This document shows, piece after piece, positions 18,508-26,592 of a stretch of 55,112 nucleotides of DNA (positions are counted from its first letter, which is position 1; every line of letters begins with the position of its first letter). The notes under the pieces were generated by a model. It did no database searches. It was not told where the DNA came from and worked only from the letters and a program-made list of their open reading frames with translations. A program made the translations under genes and the position numbers. The stretch spans positions 1 to 55,112 of the forward strand of contig DAOUAE010000031.1 of NCBI GenBank assembly GCA_034433795.1, given 5' to 3'. The DNA is from DAOUAE01 sp034433795 (GTDB taxonomy: Bacteria; Chloroflexota; UBA6077; FW602-bin22; DAOUAE01).

Positions 18508-19965
18508 TCAGCGCTTGTTCTGCTGCTTCCACTTCTTGTATTCTTCCTCGACCTCTTTCTGGGCATCAGCCAGAGCCTGGGCTGGCTTAACCTGACCCAG
18601 CACTGCCCGGTCAACATGGGCGCCCAGACGGCTGAACATAAAGGCCGCGATCGGCATCTTCGGCGGGGTTAGTACAAACTTGGTCTCCTCGCCGAAGGCG
18701 GTGATCATATACTGGTCGTAACCGGGATATTCCTCCAGCACCTTCTTCCAGGCCGGCGACTCAATAAGTTTCTTCGAGATCGGATTGTGTGGGCGGCCAC
18801 CACCCTTCGGCGGCATCAGATAGAGTGAAGCGTACTCCTCCTCACCCCCGAAGCCAGTCAGGAAGCGAACATAACGGCCCGACGCCTGGATGTTCTTGCT
18901 GTTCTTAATGATACACGGAATGTCGCCGTAGGTCCACCAGCCCCGCGGCCGGCCAGGTTTGACCGGGAACGGCGAGACACCATACTTAAAATCAGGCTTT
19001 GTTTCTTTAAAAACACCGAGATCCCAGGGGCCTTCGATCTCAAACGACTGCTTGCCGCCCAGAACCGGATGGAGCGTTCCCTGAGCAGCGCCTTTCAGAG
19101 CCTGTCGGTAGTCGGCCAGCTTCTTGGGATCATAGAGTTCGACGAATTTAACGATATACTCAAGTGTCTCGATATTCTCCGGCGCGGTGAGCTGGATAGT
19201 ATCAGTAGCTTCGTCGTAGAACTTACCACCGAAGATAGCCATCTGGCGCTGCATCCAGGAGTCGAAGAAACCAAGTACGTCTATCGACCCATCTGATGCA
19301 TACTTTGTCAGCTTCCGTGCGTATTCGAAGACCTCATCAGTAGTCTTCGGACCGCGGTTTGGATCGAGGCCCGCCTTTTCAAAATGCTCCTTGTTCCAGA
19401 TTACACAATACGATTGGCACCACTGAGCAATCGCCCAGGTCTTGCCCTTGTAGGTCCCCAGGTCCCAGATCGGCGGGTAAACCCACTCCTTGAACTGCAT
19501 AAGCTCGTTCTTGTCCATCGCCTCTTCGATAGGATGCAGCGCTCCCTGCTCAGCCAGCGAGTAGACACGCTGGGCTCCCCAGATCATGGCCACATCTGGC
19601 GGGTTGCCGCCGGCGACGCCGGTCAGAATCTTGGCATCCATCTCCGCCACCGGAATCACCAGGTGCGTCACCTTGATGTCCGGGTTCTTGGCCATAAAGG
19701 CATTGGCGATGCGCTTGACCATCTCCTCAAAGAGGCCGGTCCAGGAGACCCAGTAAATAATCTCGGTCTGCTTGGTGGCTGGAGCCGGCTGTTGACCAGC
19801 CGGCGCTGGCTTGGGCTGCTCGGCCGGCTTGGTGCTGGGCTGGGTGGGTGTCGGCTGGGCGGCCGGCGCACAGGCCATCAGCACGCTCCCGGCCACCCCC
19901 GCCATCAGCCCGCGCAGGAACAGACGACGACCAACAGATTTCGTAGATACTGCGCCAGGACCCAT
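18508..19965 (-). CDS. Extracellular solute-binding lipoprotein of the second ABC importer
   Basis: A 485-residue family 1 binding protein. The signal region has a twin-arginine-like GRRLFLRG followed by a hydrophobic core and the lipobox SVLMAC. A Pro/Thr/Gln/Ala-rich linker precedes the globular part, which begins at QTEIIYWVSWTG. The linker is similar in style to that of the binding protein at 6931-8352, though the ligand domains differ. ATG 19965 follows GGGGAGGAG; the frame is open further upstream across the promoter. It is the first gene of the minus-strand operon SBP - MalG - MalF - spermidine-synthase-like. No ATPase is encoded. The N-terminal 100 codons are GC-rich, the rest less so. 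Confidence 0.9.
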   Translation of the reverse strand: MGPGAVSTKSVGRRLFLRGLMAGVAGSVLMACAPAAQPTPTQPSTKPAEQPKPAPAGQQPAPATKQTEIIYWVSWTGLFEEMVKRIANAFMAKNPDIKVTHLVIPVAEMDAKILTGVAGGNPPDVAMIWGAQRVYSLAEQGALHPIEEAMDKNELMQFKEWVYPPIWDLGTYKGKTWAIAQWCQSYCVIWNKEHFEKAGLDPNRGPKTTDEVFEYARKLTKYASDGSIDVLGFFDSWMQRQMAIFGGKFYDEATDTIQLTAPENIETLEYIVKFVELYDPKKLADYRQALKGAAQGTLHPVLGGKQSFEIEGPWDLGVFKETKPDFKYGVSPFPVKPGRPRGWWTYGDIPCIIKNSKNIQASGRYVRFLTGFGGEEEYASLYLMPPKGGGRPHNPISKKLIESPAWKKVLEEYPGYDQYMITAFGEETKFVLTPPKMPIAAFMFSRLGAHVDRAVLGQVKPAQALADAQKEVEEEYKKWKQQNKR

Positions 19966-19985
19966 CGTCTCCTCCCCGGTTTCTC

Positions 19986-20007
19986 CCCGGCGGGATTCCC
20001 CGCCGGG
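19986..20007 (-). promoter_or_regulatory. Perfect inverted repeat in the leader of the second importer operon
   Basis: CCCGGCGGG and CCCGCCGGG, separated by ATTC, form a 9-bp perfect palindrome between the predicted transcription start and the binding protein start. It could be an RNA hairpin or an operator for a local repressor; the sequence does not decide. Confidence 0.5.
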
Positions 20008-20023
20008 CGTGTCATCGCCCCAG

Positions 20024-20053
20024 AGTATAGTCACCGGGCCATCAGCCGGACAA
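20024..20053 (-). promoter_or_regulatory. Predicted promoter of the second importer operon
   Basis: On the minus strand TTGTCC (20053-20048), an 18-base spacer and TATACT (20029-20024). The -35 overlaps the first of several TGTCCGG repeats. Confidence 0.55.
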
Positions 20054-20101
20054 GAGGGTTCCGGACATTTTTGTGACATGAACCGGACATGCTCACCGGA
20101 C
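20046..20101 (-). repeat. Direct repeats of TGTCCGG upstream of the importer promoter
   Basis: On the plus strand CCGGACA occurs at 20046, 20061 and 20083, with a variant CCGGACC at 20096. Read on the minus strand, the two best copies are ATGTCCGGTTC and ATGTCCGGAAC, 22 bases apart, about two helical turns. They sit just upstream of or on the -35. They are candidate binding sites for a regulator not encoded next door. Confidence 0.45.
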
Positions 20102-20217
20102 CACCAACCATTTTGACCTAGCCGAAAGGGCGGAGGTTTCGCGCGCGATAGGCCGTAACCACCCACCCCCGCGACACGTTCCCCCTACTGAGATACCCCG
20201 CCTCAGCAGAGGACCAG

Positions 20218-20883
20218 ATGCTGTTCGGTCAGCGTCGAAAACTCGACGACGGCACGAAAGAGTTCACCCAGTTACGCCAGGCCCTGCGCCCCGCCGGAAC
20301 CCCCAGTGAGAGCGAGACCCCCAGCCCGCCGAGCACCGACGCCCCGGCGACCCGGCCCACGCCCGGACCGACGATCGTGACCCGACCGCTCAGCGCCAGC
20401 CCGACCAGCCCCGATCAGTTCACCTGCGTCCTCTCACGCGGCTCGCTCTGGCAGGGCAGTCTGAAAATCCAGGGCAGCGTGCGAATCGACGGCCAGCTGA
20501 GCGGTGAGATCGAGGCCAGTGACGCCATCTACATCGCTGAAGAGGCGGTGGTCGCCGCCCAGGTTGAGGCCGCCATCGTCATCATCGCCGGACGCTTCGA
20601 AGGCCAGGTCCGGTGCCGGGAGCGCCTGGAGGTGCTGGCCAGCGGTCGCGCCACCGCCGAGCTGACAACCCCCTCACTGGTAGTGCACGAGGGAGCCGTC
20701 ATCCAGGGGATGGTCCAGATGGACGAGGCCCGGCGGCCCGCCCCCGAAACAACCGCCAACCGCGCCCAGCCCGACGGGCCCGCGGCCTCCGCGCCCCCCG
20801 CCTCGCGGCCAGCCCACCGGCCGGAGAGCCCGGAGCCAGCGTCCAGTACCGCCACGGACCAGGGCGCCACAGCTTCCGGATGA
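20218..20883 (+). CDS. Bactofilin family cytoskeletal protein
   Basis: A 221-residue protein. The central bactofilin domain (about residues 70-165) is a right-handed beta-helix made of short hydrophobic repeats (GSLKIQGSVRIDGQLSG, then EASDAIYIAEEAVVAAQVEAA, then VIIAGRFEGQVRC). Both ends are disordered and rich in Pro, Ala, Thr and Ser. Bactofilins polymerise without nucleotide into filaments at the membrane and help organise cell-wall enzymes. Its position just before mreBCD fits a role in cell shape. ATG 20218 is the only good start, with a modest GAGGA site. No clear promoter was found upstream. Confidence 0.85.
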   Translation: MLFGQRRKLDDGTKEFTQLRQALRPAGTPSESETPSPPSTDAPATRPTPGPTIVTRPLSASPTSPDQFTCVLSRGSLWQGSLKIQGSVRIDGQLSGEIEASDAIYIAEEAVVAAQVEAAIVIIAGRFEGQVRCRERLEVLASGRATAELTTPSLVVHEGAVIQGMVQMDEARRPAPETTANRAQPDGPAASAPPASRPAHRPESPEPASSTATDQGATASG

Positions 20884-21057
20884 GGTCCCGCACTCAAAAT
20901 ATGTCCGCCCGACCGCCATGGGCGGAGCCCGCGGGCGCCGCCCCAGCCCCGCCCCCTGTGACCAGGAGTAGATTTTGATTCCAAACAGACTATCGAGCGA
21001 TTATCTGAATCCTTAATTCTTTCTGGGGGCCGGCTCCCGCCGGCTGGCGCCCTGTGC

Positions 21058-21063
21058 TATAAT
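21058..21063 (+). promoter_or_regulatory. Predicted extended -10 promoter of mreBCD
   Basis: TATAAT preceded by TGC (TGTGCTATAAT), 33 bases before the mreB start. No convincing -35 is present, which is typical of extended -10 promoters. Confidence 0.6.
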
Positions 21064-21095
21064 CCCCGTGCACTCCCGGCGACGGAGGCAGGCGG

Positions 21096-22160
21096 GTGTT
21101 CAATCCCCTGAACTGGTTCTTCGGGTTCTTCTCCTGCGACCTGGGCATCGACCTGGGCACCGCCAACACCCTGGTCCTGGTCCGGGGGAAGGGCATCGTC
21201 ATCAACGAGCCGTCGGTGGTGGCCATCCACCAGAAGACCAAGAAAGTCCTGGCCGTCGGCGCCGAGGCCAAGCGCATGGTCGGCCGCACGCCGGCCAACA
21301 TCGTGGCCGTCCGCCCGCTCAAAGACGGGGTGATCAGCGATTTCGATGTGACCGAGGCGATGCTGAAATACTTCATCGGCAAGGTCCACCAGCGCTTCGG
21401 CCTGCTCCCCCGCCCACGCGTGGTCATCGGCATCCCCTCCGGCGTGACCGAGGTGGAGAAGATGGCGGTCCACGACGCCGCCCGCAACGCCGGGGCCCGT
21501 GAGGCCCATCTCATCGAGGAGCCGATGGCGGCCGCCATCGGCGCCGGCCTGCCGGTGACCGAGGCCACCGGCTCGATGATCGTGGATATCGGTGGGGGCA
21601 CGACCGAGGTGGCGGTCATCTCGCTGGGAGGGATCGTGGTCTCCCGGTCGATCCGTATCGCTGGCGACGAGATGGACCAGGAGATCATCCAGTACGTCCG
21701 TCAGAAGTACAACCTGCTGATCGGCGACCGGATGGCCGAGGAAGTGAAGATCGCCGCCGGCTCGGCCTACCCCCTGCCGGAGGAGATCGTGGTGACGCTC
21801 CGGGGCCGCGACCTGGTGACCGGCCTGCCCAAGACGGTCGAGATCTCCAGTGTCGAGATCCGCGAGGCCATCGCCAGTTCGGTCAACGCTATCGTCGAGA
21901 CGGTCAAAGAGGCCATAGAGGAGACACCCCCCGAACTGGTGGCTGACCTGATGGCCCACGGCATCGTCCTGGCCGGCGGCGGGGCTCTGCTCAAGGGGCT
22001 CGACCAGCGCCTGGCTCAGGAGACCAAAATGCGCGTCTACGTGGCCGACGACCCGCTGACCTGTGTGGCCCGGGGCTGCGGCGAGGCCCTGGAGGAGATC
22101 GAGATCCTGCGCAAGGTGGAGGTGCCGGTCCAGTACGCTCGCCCGCCCCGGCGCCTCTGA
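21096..22160 (+). CDS. mreB: Rod shape-determining protein MreB
   Basis: This 354-residue actin-like ATPase polymerises beneath the membrane and directs lateral wall synthesis. The phosphate-binding loops of the actin fold are clear: DLGIDLGTANTLV near residues 13-25 and IVDIGGGTTEVAVISLGG near 160-177. The adenosine loop is HGIVLAGGGALLKGLD near 288-303. The hydrophobic N-terminal start NPLNWFFGFFS fits the membrane-binding amphipathic segment. The start is GTG 21096 with a GGAGG-like site upstream. mreC and mreD follow on the same strand with short gaps, forming a standard mreBCD operon. Confidence 0.96.
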   Translation: MFNPLNWFFGFFSCDLGIDLGTANTLVLVRGKGIVINEPSVVAIHQKTKKVLAVGAEAKRMVGRTPANIVAVRPLKDGVISDFDVTEAMLKYFIGKVHQRFGLLPRPRVVIGIPSGVTEVEKMAVHDAARNAGAREAHLIEEPMAAAIGAGLPVTEATGSMIVDIGGGTTEVAVISLGGIVVSRSIRIAGDEMDQEIIQYVRQKYNLLIGDRMAEEVKIAAGSAYPLPEEIVVTLRGRDLVTGLPKTVEISSVEIREAIASSVNAIVETVKEAIEETPPELVADLMAHGIVLAGGGALLKGLDQRLAQETKMRVYVADDPLTCVARGCGEALEEIEILRKVEVPVQYARPPRRL

Positions 22161-22183
22161 CGTGTCGGCCCGGAGAGGGCACT

Positions 22184-23005
22184 GTGCGACAGCGCCTCCT
22201 CGCCTTCGGCCTGGCCCTGCTCATCGGCCTGGCCCTGCTGACGACGCTGCGCCTTCCTCCCCTGCGCCCGCTGGAGACGGTCCTCTTTACCGGACTGAGC
22301 GCGCTGGAGATGGTCAGTGCCCCCCCCATTCGGGCGCTGGCCGCGTTCTTCACCGTCATCGGTCGGGTCAGCGATCTCTACCAGGAGAACCAGCGGCTGC
22401 GCCAGGAGGTCGCCCAGCTGCGCGGCGACCTGGCGCGACTGGCCGAACTGGAGCGCGAGAACCGCTGGCTGCGCGAGCAACTGGGCCTGCGCCAGACCCA
22501 TCCGGACTTCCGCTGGATCAGCGCCCGGGTGATCGGCTACGACCCGAGCAACGTCGCCCGGTCGGTGGTGATCGATCGGGGGAGCCGTGACCAGGTGGCC
22601 GAAGGAATGACGGTGTTCACCCCCGCCGGTCTGGTGGGCCGGGTGGTCCAGGTCAGCCCGCTCAGCGCCAAGGTCCTGCTCATCACCGACCCGGCCAGCG
22701 CGGTCAACGGTGTGCTCCAGTCGAGTCGCGCGCGAGGCGTGGTTCAGGGAAGTCCTGACCCGCTGCAGAATCGGCTGGTGATGCGCTACATCGGCCAGGA
22801 GGAAAAGATCGCGACCGGCGAGCTGGTCCTGACCTCGGGACTGGGCGGCGTCTTCCCGGCCGGCCTGCCCATCGGGCGGGTGGTGGCGGTCCGCCAGCAG
22901 GACACCGCCCTCTTCCAGGAAGCCCTGGTCGAGCCGCTGGTCGACCTCCAGCGACTGGAGGAGGTCCTGGTTCTGACCAGCTATCTGCCCCTGCGTCTGG
23001 AGTGA
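22184..23005 (+). CDS. mreC: Rod shape-determining protein MreC
   Basis: A 273-residue envelope protein. One N-terminal transmembrane helix (about residues 7-25) is followed by a coiled coil (about 65-105, YQENQRLRQEVAQLRGDLARL). The beta-rich extracytoplasmic domain has the family signatures VIGYDPSNVARSVVIDRGS and SGLGGVFPAGLPIGRV. MreC links MreB filaments to penicillin-binding proteins. GTG 22184 starts 23 bases after mreB with GGAGAGG upstream; mreD begins 6 bases after the stop. Confidence 0.94.
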   Translation: MRQRLLAFGLALLIGLALLTTLRLPPLRPLETVLFTGLSALEMVSAPPIRALAAFFTVIGRVSDLYQENQRLRQEVAQLRGDLARLAELERENRWLREQLGLRQTHPDFRWISARVIGYDPSNVARSVVIDRGSRDQVAEGMTVFTPAGLVGRVVQVSPLSAKVLLITDPASAVNGVLQSSRARGVVQGSPDPLQNRLVMRYIGQEEKIATGELVLTSGLGGVFPAGLPIGRVVAVRQQDTALFQEALVEPLVDLQRLEEVLVLTSYLPLRLE

Positions 23006-23011
23006 GCGACG

Positions 23012-23494
23012 GTGACGACGCTGGCCTGGCTGGCCCTCACCACTCTGGGCGTCCTGATCCAGGCGGTGGCCTGGCCGCTCCTCTGGCCCGGTGCGCTCCG
23101 GCCCGAGGTGGTGCTGGTGCTGGCGATCCTGGCCGGGCTGCGGGCCGGACTGCCCCAGGCCCTGCTCTGGGGCGCCCTGGGAGGTTTCCTCCTCGATCTG
23201 CTCTCGGTCCGCGAGGCCGGCTTCCACGCCGCCACGGTGCTGGTCGCCGCCGCCCTGGGCGTGCTGAGCGCCCCGGCCGACTGGCCGACTCCCCTGCGCC
23301 TGGGGACAAGCGTGGGCGTCGCCACGCTGAGCGCCCTGGGCGCCCAGGCCCTCCTGCTGGCGGAACCGCCGGTGACCCGCCTGCTGGCCCCGGCCGGATA
23401 CCTTCTGGCCCTCAATCTGGCGACAGCCATCCCCCTCGCCCTGCTGCCGCTCGGCCTGCCGTCGACACCCCGCGCCCGCCGCCGCCCCCTTTGA
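23012..23494 (+). CDS. mreD: Rod shape-determining protein MreD
   Basis: A 160-residue, strongly hydrophobic protein with about five predicted helices, the usual size and character of MreD. Sequence conservation in this family is low; the motif LWGALGGFLLDLLSV is the typical central element. The call rests on that plus its place six bases after mreC. The start is GTG 23012. No clear terminator was found after the stop; the promoter of the next operon begins 66 bases later. Confidence 0.85.
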   Translation: MTTLAWLALTTLGVLIQAVAWPLLWPGALRPEVVLVLAILAGLRAGLPQALLWGALGGFLLDLLSVREAGFHAATVLVAAALGVLSAPADWPTPLRLGTSVGVATLSALGAQALLLAEPPVTRLLAPAGYLLALNLATAIPLALLPLGLPSTPRARRRPL

Positions 23495-23560
23495 AGCGAC
23501 GGCGGGGGGAACAACCGCCGACCGGACCAGATCGTCGGCGCAACCGCTCCGAACAGTTAT

Positions 23561-23590
23561 TTGACGGGCCAGGACCGGGCGTGGTATATT
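23561..23590 (+). promoter_or_regulatory. Predicted promoter of the sulfur operon
   Basis: TTGACG (23561-23566), an 18-base spacer and TATATT (23585-23590), with TGG before the -10. It is one of the best promoters in the window. The short leader (about 30 bases) leaves no room for a riboswitch, so control by the operon's own Rrf2 protein is plausible. Confidence 0.75.
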
Positions 23591-23625
23591 CTCTATGAAC
23601 TTGGTCAAAAATCCTGGGATCGCGT

Positions 23626-24546
23626 GTGGCCCGCGTTGTCAATAGCGTCCTCGAACTGATCGGCGACACCCCGCTGGTGCGGCTGAACCGTCTGCCCCCG
23701 CCCGGCTCGGCCACGATCCTGGCCAAACTGGAGGCTCAGAACCCCGGGGGATCGGTCAAAGACCGCATCGCCCTCAGTATGATCGAAGAGGCCGAGCGGC
23801 AGGGTGTGCTCAAGCCCGGCGATACGATCGTCGAGCCGACCAGCGGCAACACCGGCATCGGCCTGGCGCTGGTGGCGGCGGTCAAGGGCTACCGGCTGAT
23901 CCTGACGATGCCCGACGATATGAGTCTGGAGCGGCGGACGCTCCTCAGTCTCTACGGGGCCGAGATCGTCCTGACGCCGGCCATCGAGGGAATGACCGGG
24001 GCGGTCTACGCCGCCGAGGAACTGGCCCGCAAGCACGGCTACTTTATGCCCCAGCAGTTCCTCAACCCGGCCAACCCGGAGATCCACCGGCGGACCACCG
24101 CCCGCGAAATTCTCGAGGCCACCGACGGGAAGGTGGATGCCCTGGTGGTCGGGGTGGGAACCGGCGGGACGCTCACCGGGGTGGGCGAGGTACTGCGCGA
24201 GCACATCCCCCATCTCTGGATCGTGGCCGTCGAGCCGGCCCGGGCGGCCGTGCTCTCGGGCAAGCGCCCGGGGCTGCACAAGATCCAGGGGCTGGGAGCC
24301 GGCTTCATCCCCGGCGTTCTCAACACCCAGCTCATCGACGAGGTGATCGCTGTCTCCGACGAGGACGCGATGCAGTGCGCCCGGCTGCTCGCCCAGCGGG
24401 AAGGGTTGCTGGTGGGCATCTCCGCGGGGGCCAATGTTCACGCCGCCCTGCAGGTGGCCCAGCGGTTGGGGCCGGAGAAGACGGTGGTGACCTTCCTGCC
24501 GGACACCGGTGAGCGCTATCTCTCGCTTTTTCAGAGCGGGCGCTGA
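23626..24546 (+). CDS. cysK: Cysteine synthase (CysK/CysM family PLP enzyme)
   Basis: A 306-residue fold-type II PLP enzyme. The Schiff-base lysine is Lys45 in NPGGSVKDR, the substrate loop is PTSGNTG (71-77), and the phosphate cup is GVGTGGTLTG near 178-187. The segment KIQGLGAGFIPGVLN is typical of CysK-type enzymes that use O-acetylserine and sulfide. It lacks the long C-terminal tail of M. tuberculosis CysM. The operon, however, supplies a protein sulfur carrier, so it may take sulfur from a thiocarboxylate and perhaps use O-phosphoserine. Sequence alone does not settle this. The start is GTG 23626 (another GTG two bases earlier is out of frame). The next gene starts 15 bases after the stop. 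Confidence 0.92.
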   Translation: MARVVNSVLELIGDTPLVRLNRLPPPGSATILAKLEAQNPGGSVKDRIALSMIEEAERQGVLKPGDTIVEPTSGNTGIGLALVAAVKGYRLILTMPDDMSLERRTLLSLYGAEIVLTPAIEGMTGAVYAAEELARKHGYFMPQQFLNPANPEIHRRTTAREILEATDGKVDALVVGVGTGGTLTGVGEVLREHIPHLWIVAVEPARAAVLSGKRPGLHKIQGLGAGFIPGVLNTQLIDEVIAVSDEDAMQCARLLAQREGLLVGISAGANVHAALQVAQRLGPEKTVVTFLPDTGERYLSLFQSGR

Positions 24547-24561
24547 GCAACGAGGCTGACC

Positions 24562-25272
24562 ATGATCGCGATTTACGTCCCCACACCCTATCGGAAACTG
24601 GCGGGCGGTGCCGCCTCGCTGGTGGGACAGGGGCGGACGGTGCGAGAGCTCCTGGAGGACCTGACAGCCCGCTACCCGGACCTGGCCGCTCAGATCTGGG
24701 CCAACGGCGAGGTCCGCCACTATATCAATGTCTACGTGAATGGCGAGGAGATCCGCGAACTGCAGGGACTGGAGACGCCCCTCCACGATGGCGACACCGT
24801 GGCCTTCGTCCCGGCGCTGGTCGGGGGGACGACCGAGCCGGCCGCGCCGGAGACGCCGTTCGCCGAGGGGCGGATCGTCATCCCCCTGGCCCACTACCAG
24901 GAGATGGTCCGGCACGCCGAGGAGGAGTATCCCAACGAGTGCTGCGGTCTGCTGGCCGGGCGGGATGCCACCGTCGAACGGGTCTACCGCATGCGCAACA
25001 TCCGCCAGAGCCCGGTGATGTATACTATGGACCCGAAGGAACAACTGCGGGTCTTTGAGGAGATCGACCAGGCTGGGCAGACGCTGGTCGGTATCTACCA
25101 TTCGCACACCCACTCGCCGGCCTACCCCTCGCCGACCGACATCCGGCTGGCCTTCTACCCCGATTCCGCCTACGTGATCATTTCGCTGGCCGACCGGTCG
25201 CGCCCCGACGTGCGCGCCTTCCAGATCGTCGACGGAACGGTGCGCGAACTGGAGGTGGTAGTTCTACGCTGA
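24562..25272 (+). CDS. Sulfur carrier (CysO/MoaD-like) fused to JAMM peptidase (Mec-like)
   Basis: A 236-residue fusion. Residues 1-89 form a ubiquitin-like MoaD/ThiS/CysO domain ending FVPALVGG, with the functional Gly88-Gly89 pair that is normally the free C-terminus. A Pro/Glu-rich linker (90-103) leads to a JAMM/MPN+ metallopeptidase. It has Glu126 (NECCGLLAG) and the zinc motif His180-Ser-His182 ... Ser190 ... Asp193, matching HxHx7SxxD. In M. tuberculosis, separate CysO carries sulfur as a thiocarboxylate, CysM attaches it to serine-derived acrylate, and Mec releases cysteine. Here carrier and protease are one chain, so cleavage after Gly89 is needed before activation. ATG 24562 is the start. 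The stop TGA overlaps the CTG start of the next gene. Confidence 0.88.
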   Translation: MIAIYVPTPYRKLAGGAASLVGQGRTVRELLEDLTARYPDLAAQIWANGEVRHYINVYVNGEEIRELQGLETPLHDGDTVAFVPALVGGTTEPAAPETPFAEGRIVIPLAHYQEMVRHAEEEYPNECCGLLAGRDATVERVYRMRNIRQSPVMYTMDPKEQLRVFEEIDQAGQTLVGIYHSHTHSPAYPSPTDIRLAFYPDSAYVIISLADRSRPDVRAFQIVDGTVRELEVVVLR

Positions 25273-25703
25273 GGATCTCGACGCGTCTGGAGTACGGGCT
25301 GCGGGCCCTGATCGATCTGGCGCTCCGGGCCGACCGTGAACCGGTCCAGAGCCGGGACATTGCTGCCCGGCAGCATATCCCGGAGCCCTATCTCAACCAG
25401 TTGCTGACCAGTTTGCGCAAGGCCGGGCTGATCGTCAGCCGGCGCGGGCCGGGGGGTGGGCATCTTCTGGCCCGGCCGCCGCAGGAGATCACCCTGGCCG
25501 AGGTGGTTGAGGCGCTGGAGGGAGCGCTCCTGGGGGTGACTAGCGAGGAGCCGGGCGCCGCCCCGGCGCCGCCGGCCACCGCCGAGGCGTTGCACGACCT
25601 CTGGACGCGGGTGGCCCAGGCGACACGAGGGGTGCTGGAGACGACGACGCTGGCTGATCTGGCGGCCCGGGCTCGTCAACGGGCCTACACCTACTATATC
25701 TAA
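25269..25703 (+). CDS. Rrf2/CymR-like transcriptional regulator, apparent CTG start
   Basis: A 144-residue Rrf2-family regulator. The winged helix covers residues 1-80 (ISTRLEYGLRALIDLAL, DIAARQHIPEPYLNQLL, GLIVSRRGPGGGH). It has no cysteine at all, so it cannot hold the Fe-S cluster of IscR. It therefore resembles CymR, which in Bacillus senses cysteine status by binding CysK. No ATG, GTG or TTG exists in frame before codon 45, yet the conserved DNA-binding region clearly begins at 25272. The only sensible start is CTG 25269, overlapping the previous stop (CTGA), with GGAGGTGG ten bases upstream. It probably represses this operon; that is inference from context. Confidence 0.8.
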   Translation: MRISTRLEYGLRALIDLALRADREPVQSRDIAARQHIPEPYLNQLLTSLRKAGLIVSRRGPGGGHLLARPPQEITLAEVVEALEGALLGVTSEEPGAAPAPPATAEALHDLWTRVAQATRGVLETTTLADLAARARQRAYTYYI

Positions 25704-25755
25704 CGCCGGCCAGGTTGACCCGGTCGGCGAGTTTTTGGCCGGAAGGAGGCAGACC

Positions 25756-26592
25756 ATGTTACCGGTGCTGACGGAAGAGCAGATCCGCCGCTACAGCCGG
25801 CATATCATCCTGCCGCAGGTCGGCGGGGTCGGCCAGCGGAAACTGCTGAGCGCTCGCGTCCTGCTGCTGGGAGCCGGCGGCCTGGGCTCGCCGGCGGCCC
25901 TGTACCTGGCGGCGGCCGGGGTGGGCACATTGGGGATCGTCGACTTCGACGTGGTCGACCTCTCGAACCTGCAGCGGCAGATCCTGCACGGGGTTGAGGA
26001 CGTGGGGCGGCCCAAGGTCGAGTCGGCGGCCGAGACCATCCGCTCGATCAACCCGGACGTCACCGTCGTCCCCTATCAGACCCAGCTGACCTCGGCCAAC
26101 GCCTTCGAGATTCTGCGTGACTGGGACATCATCGTCGACGGCACTGACAACTTCCCCACCCGCTACCTGGTCAACGACGCGGCGGTGATGCAGGGCAAGA
26201 CGGTGGTCCACGGCAGCATCTTCCAGTTCGACGGTCAGGCCACGGTCTTCAAGCCGAAAGAGGGGCCGTGCTACCGCTGCCTCTTCCCGGCGCCGCCGCC
26301 GCCGGGGGCGGTGCCCAGCTGCGCCGAGGGCGGGGTCTTCGGGGTGCTACCGGGGATCATCGGCTGCATCCAGGCCATCGAGACCATTAAACTCATTCTG
26401 GGGATCGGGCAGCCACTCATCGGCCGGCTCCTCATCTTCGACGCCCTGGCGATGGAGTTCAACGAGGTCCGCATCAAGCGCGACCCCAACTGCCCGGTCT
26501 GCGGCGACAACCCGACCATTACCGAACTCATCGATTACGAGCAGTTCTGCGGCCTGCGGCCGGCGGTGACCGCCGACGGCGCCGCTCACTGA
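25756..26592 (+). CDS. MoeB/ThiF-type E1 enzyme that activates the sulfur carrier
   Basis: A 278-residue adenylating enzyme of the HesA/MoeB/ThiF family. The nucleotide loop is GAGGLGSP (39-46), the following acidic strand is IVDFDVVDLSNLQRQ, and the invariant arginine lies in the same segment. Zinc is held by Cys172/Cys175 and Cys246/Cys249. Cys189 (SCAEGG) is the likely catalytic cysteine. There is no rhodanese domain, unlike MoeZ. The role would be to adenylate the C-terminal Gly of the carrier so that sulfur can be added. ATG 25756 follows AAGGAGG. Its stop region overlaps the convergent glycosylase gene by seven bases, and a palindromic terminator follows. Confidence 0.9.
   Translation: MLPVLTEEQIRRYSRHIILPQVGGVGQRKLLSARVLLLGAGGLGSPAALYLAAAGVGTLGIVDFDVVDLSNLQRQILHGVEDVGRPKVESAAETIRSINPDVTVVPYQTQLTSANAFEILRDWDIIVDGTDNFPTRYLVNDAAVMQGKTVVHGSIFQFDGQATVFKPKEGPCYRCLFPAPPPPGAVPSCAEGGVFGVLPGIIGCIQAIETIKLILGIGQPLIGRLLIFDALAMEFNEVRIKRDPNCPVCGDNPTITELIDYEQFCGLRPAVTADGAAH

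Noticed and set aside
23495..23560. Possible terminator after mreD
   Set aside because: Only short imperfect GC pairings and no T tract; not supported.
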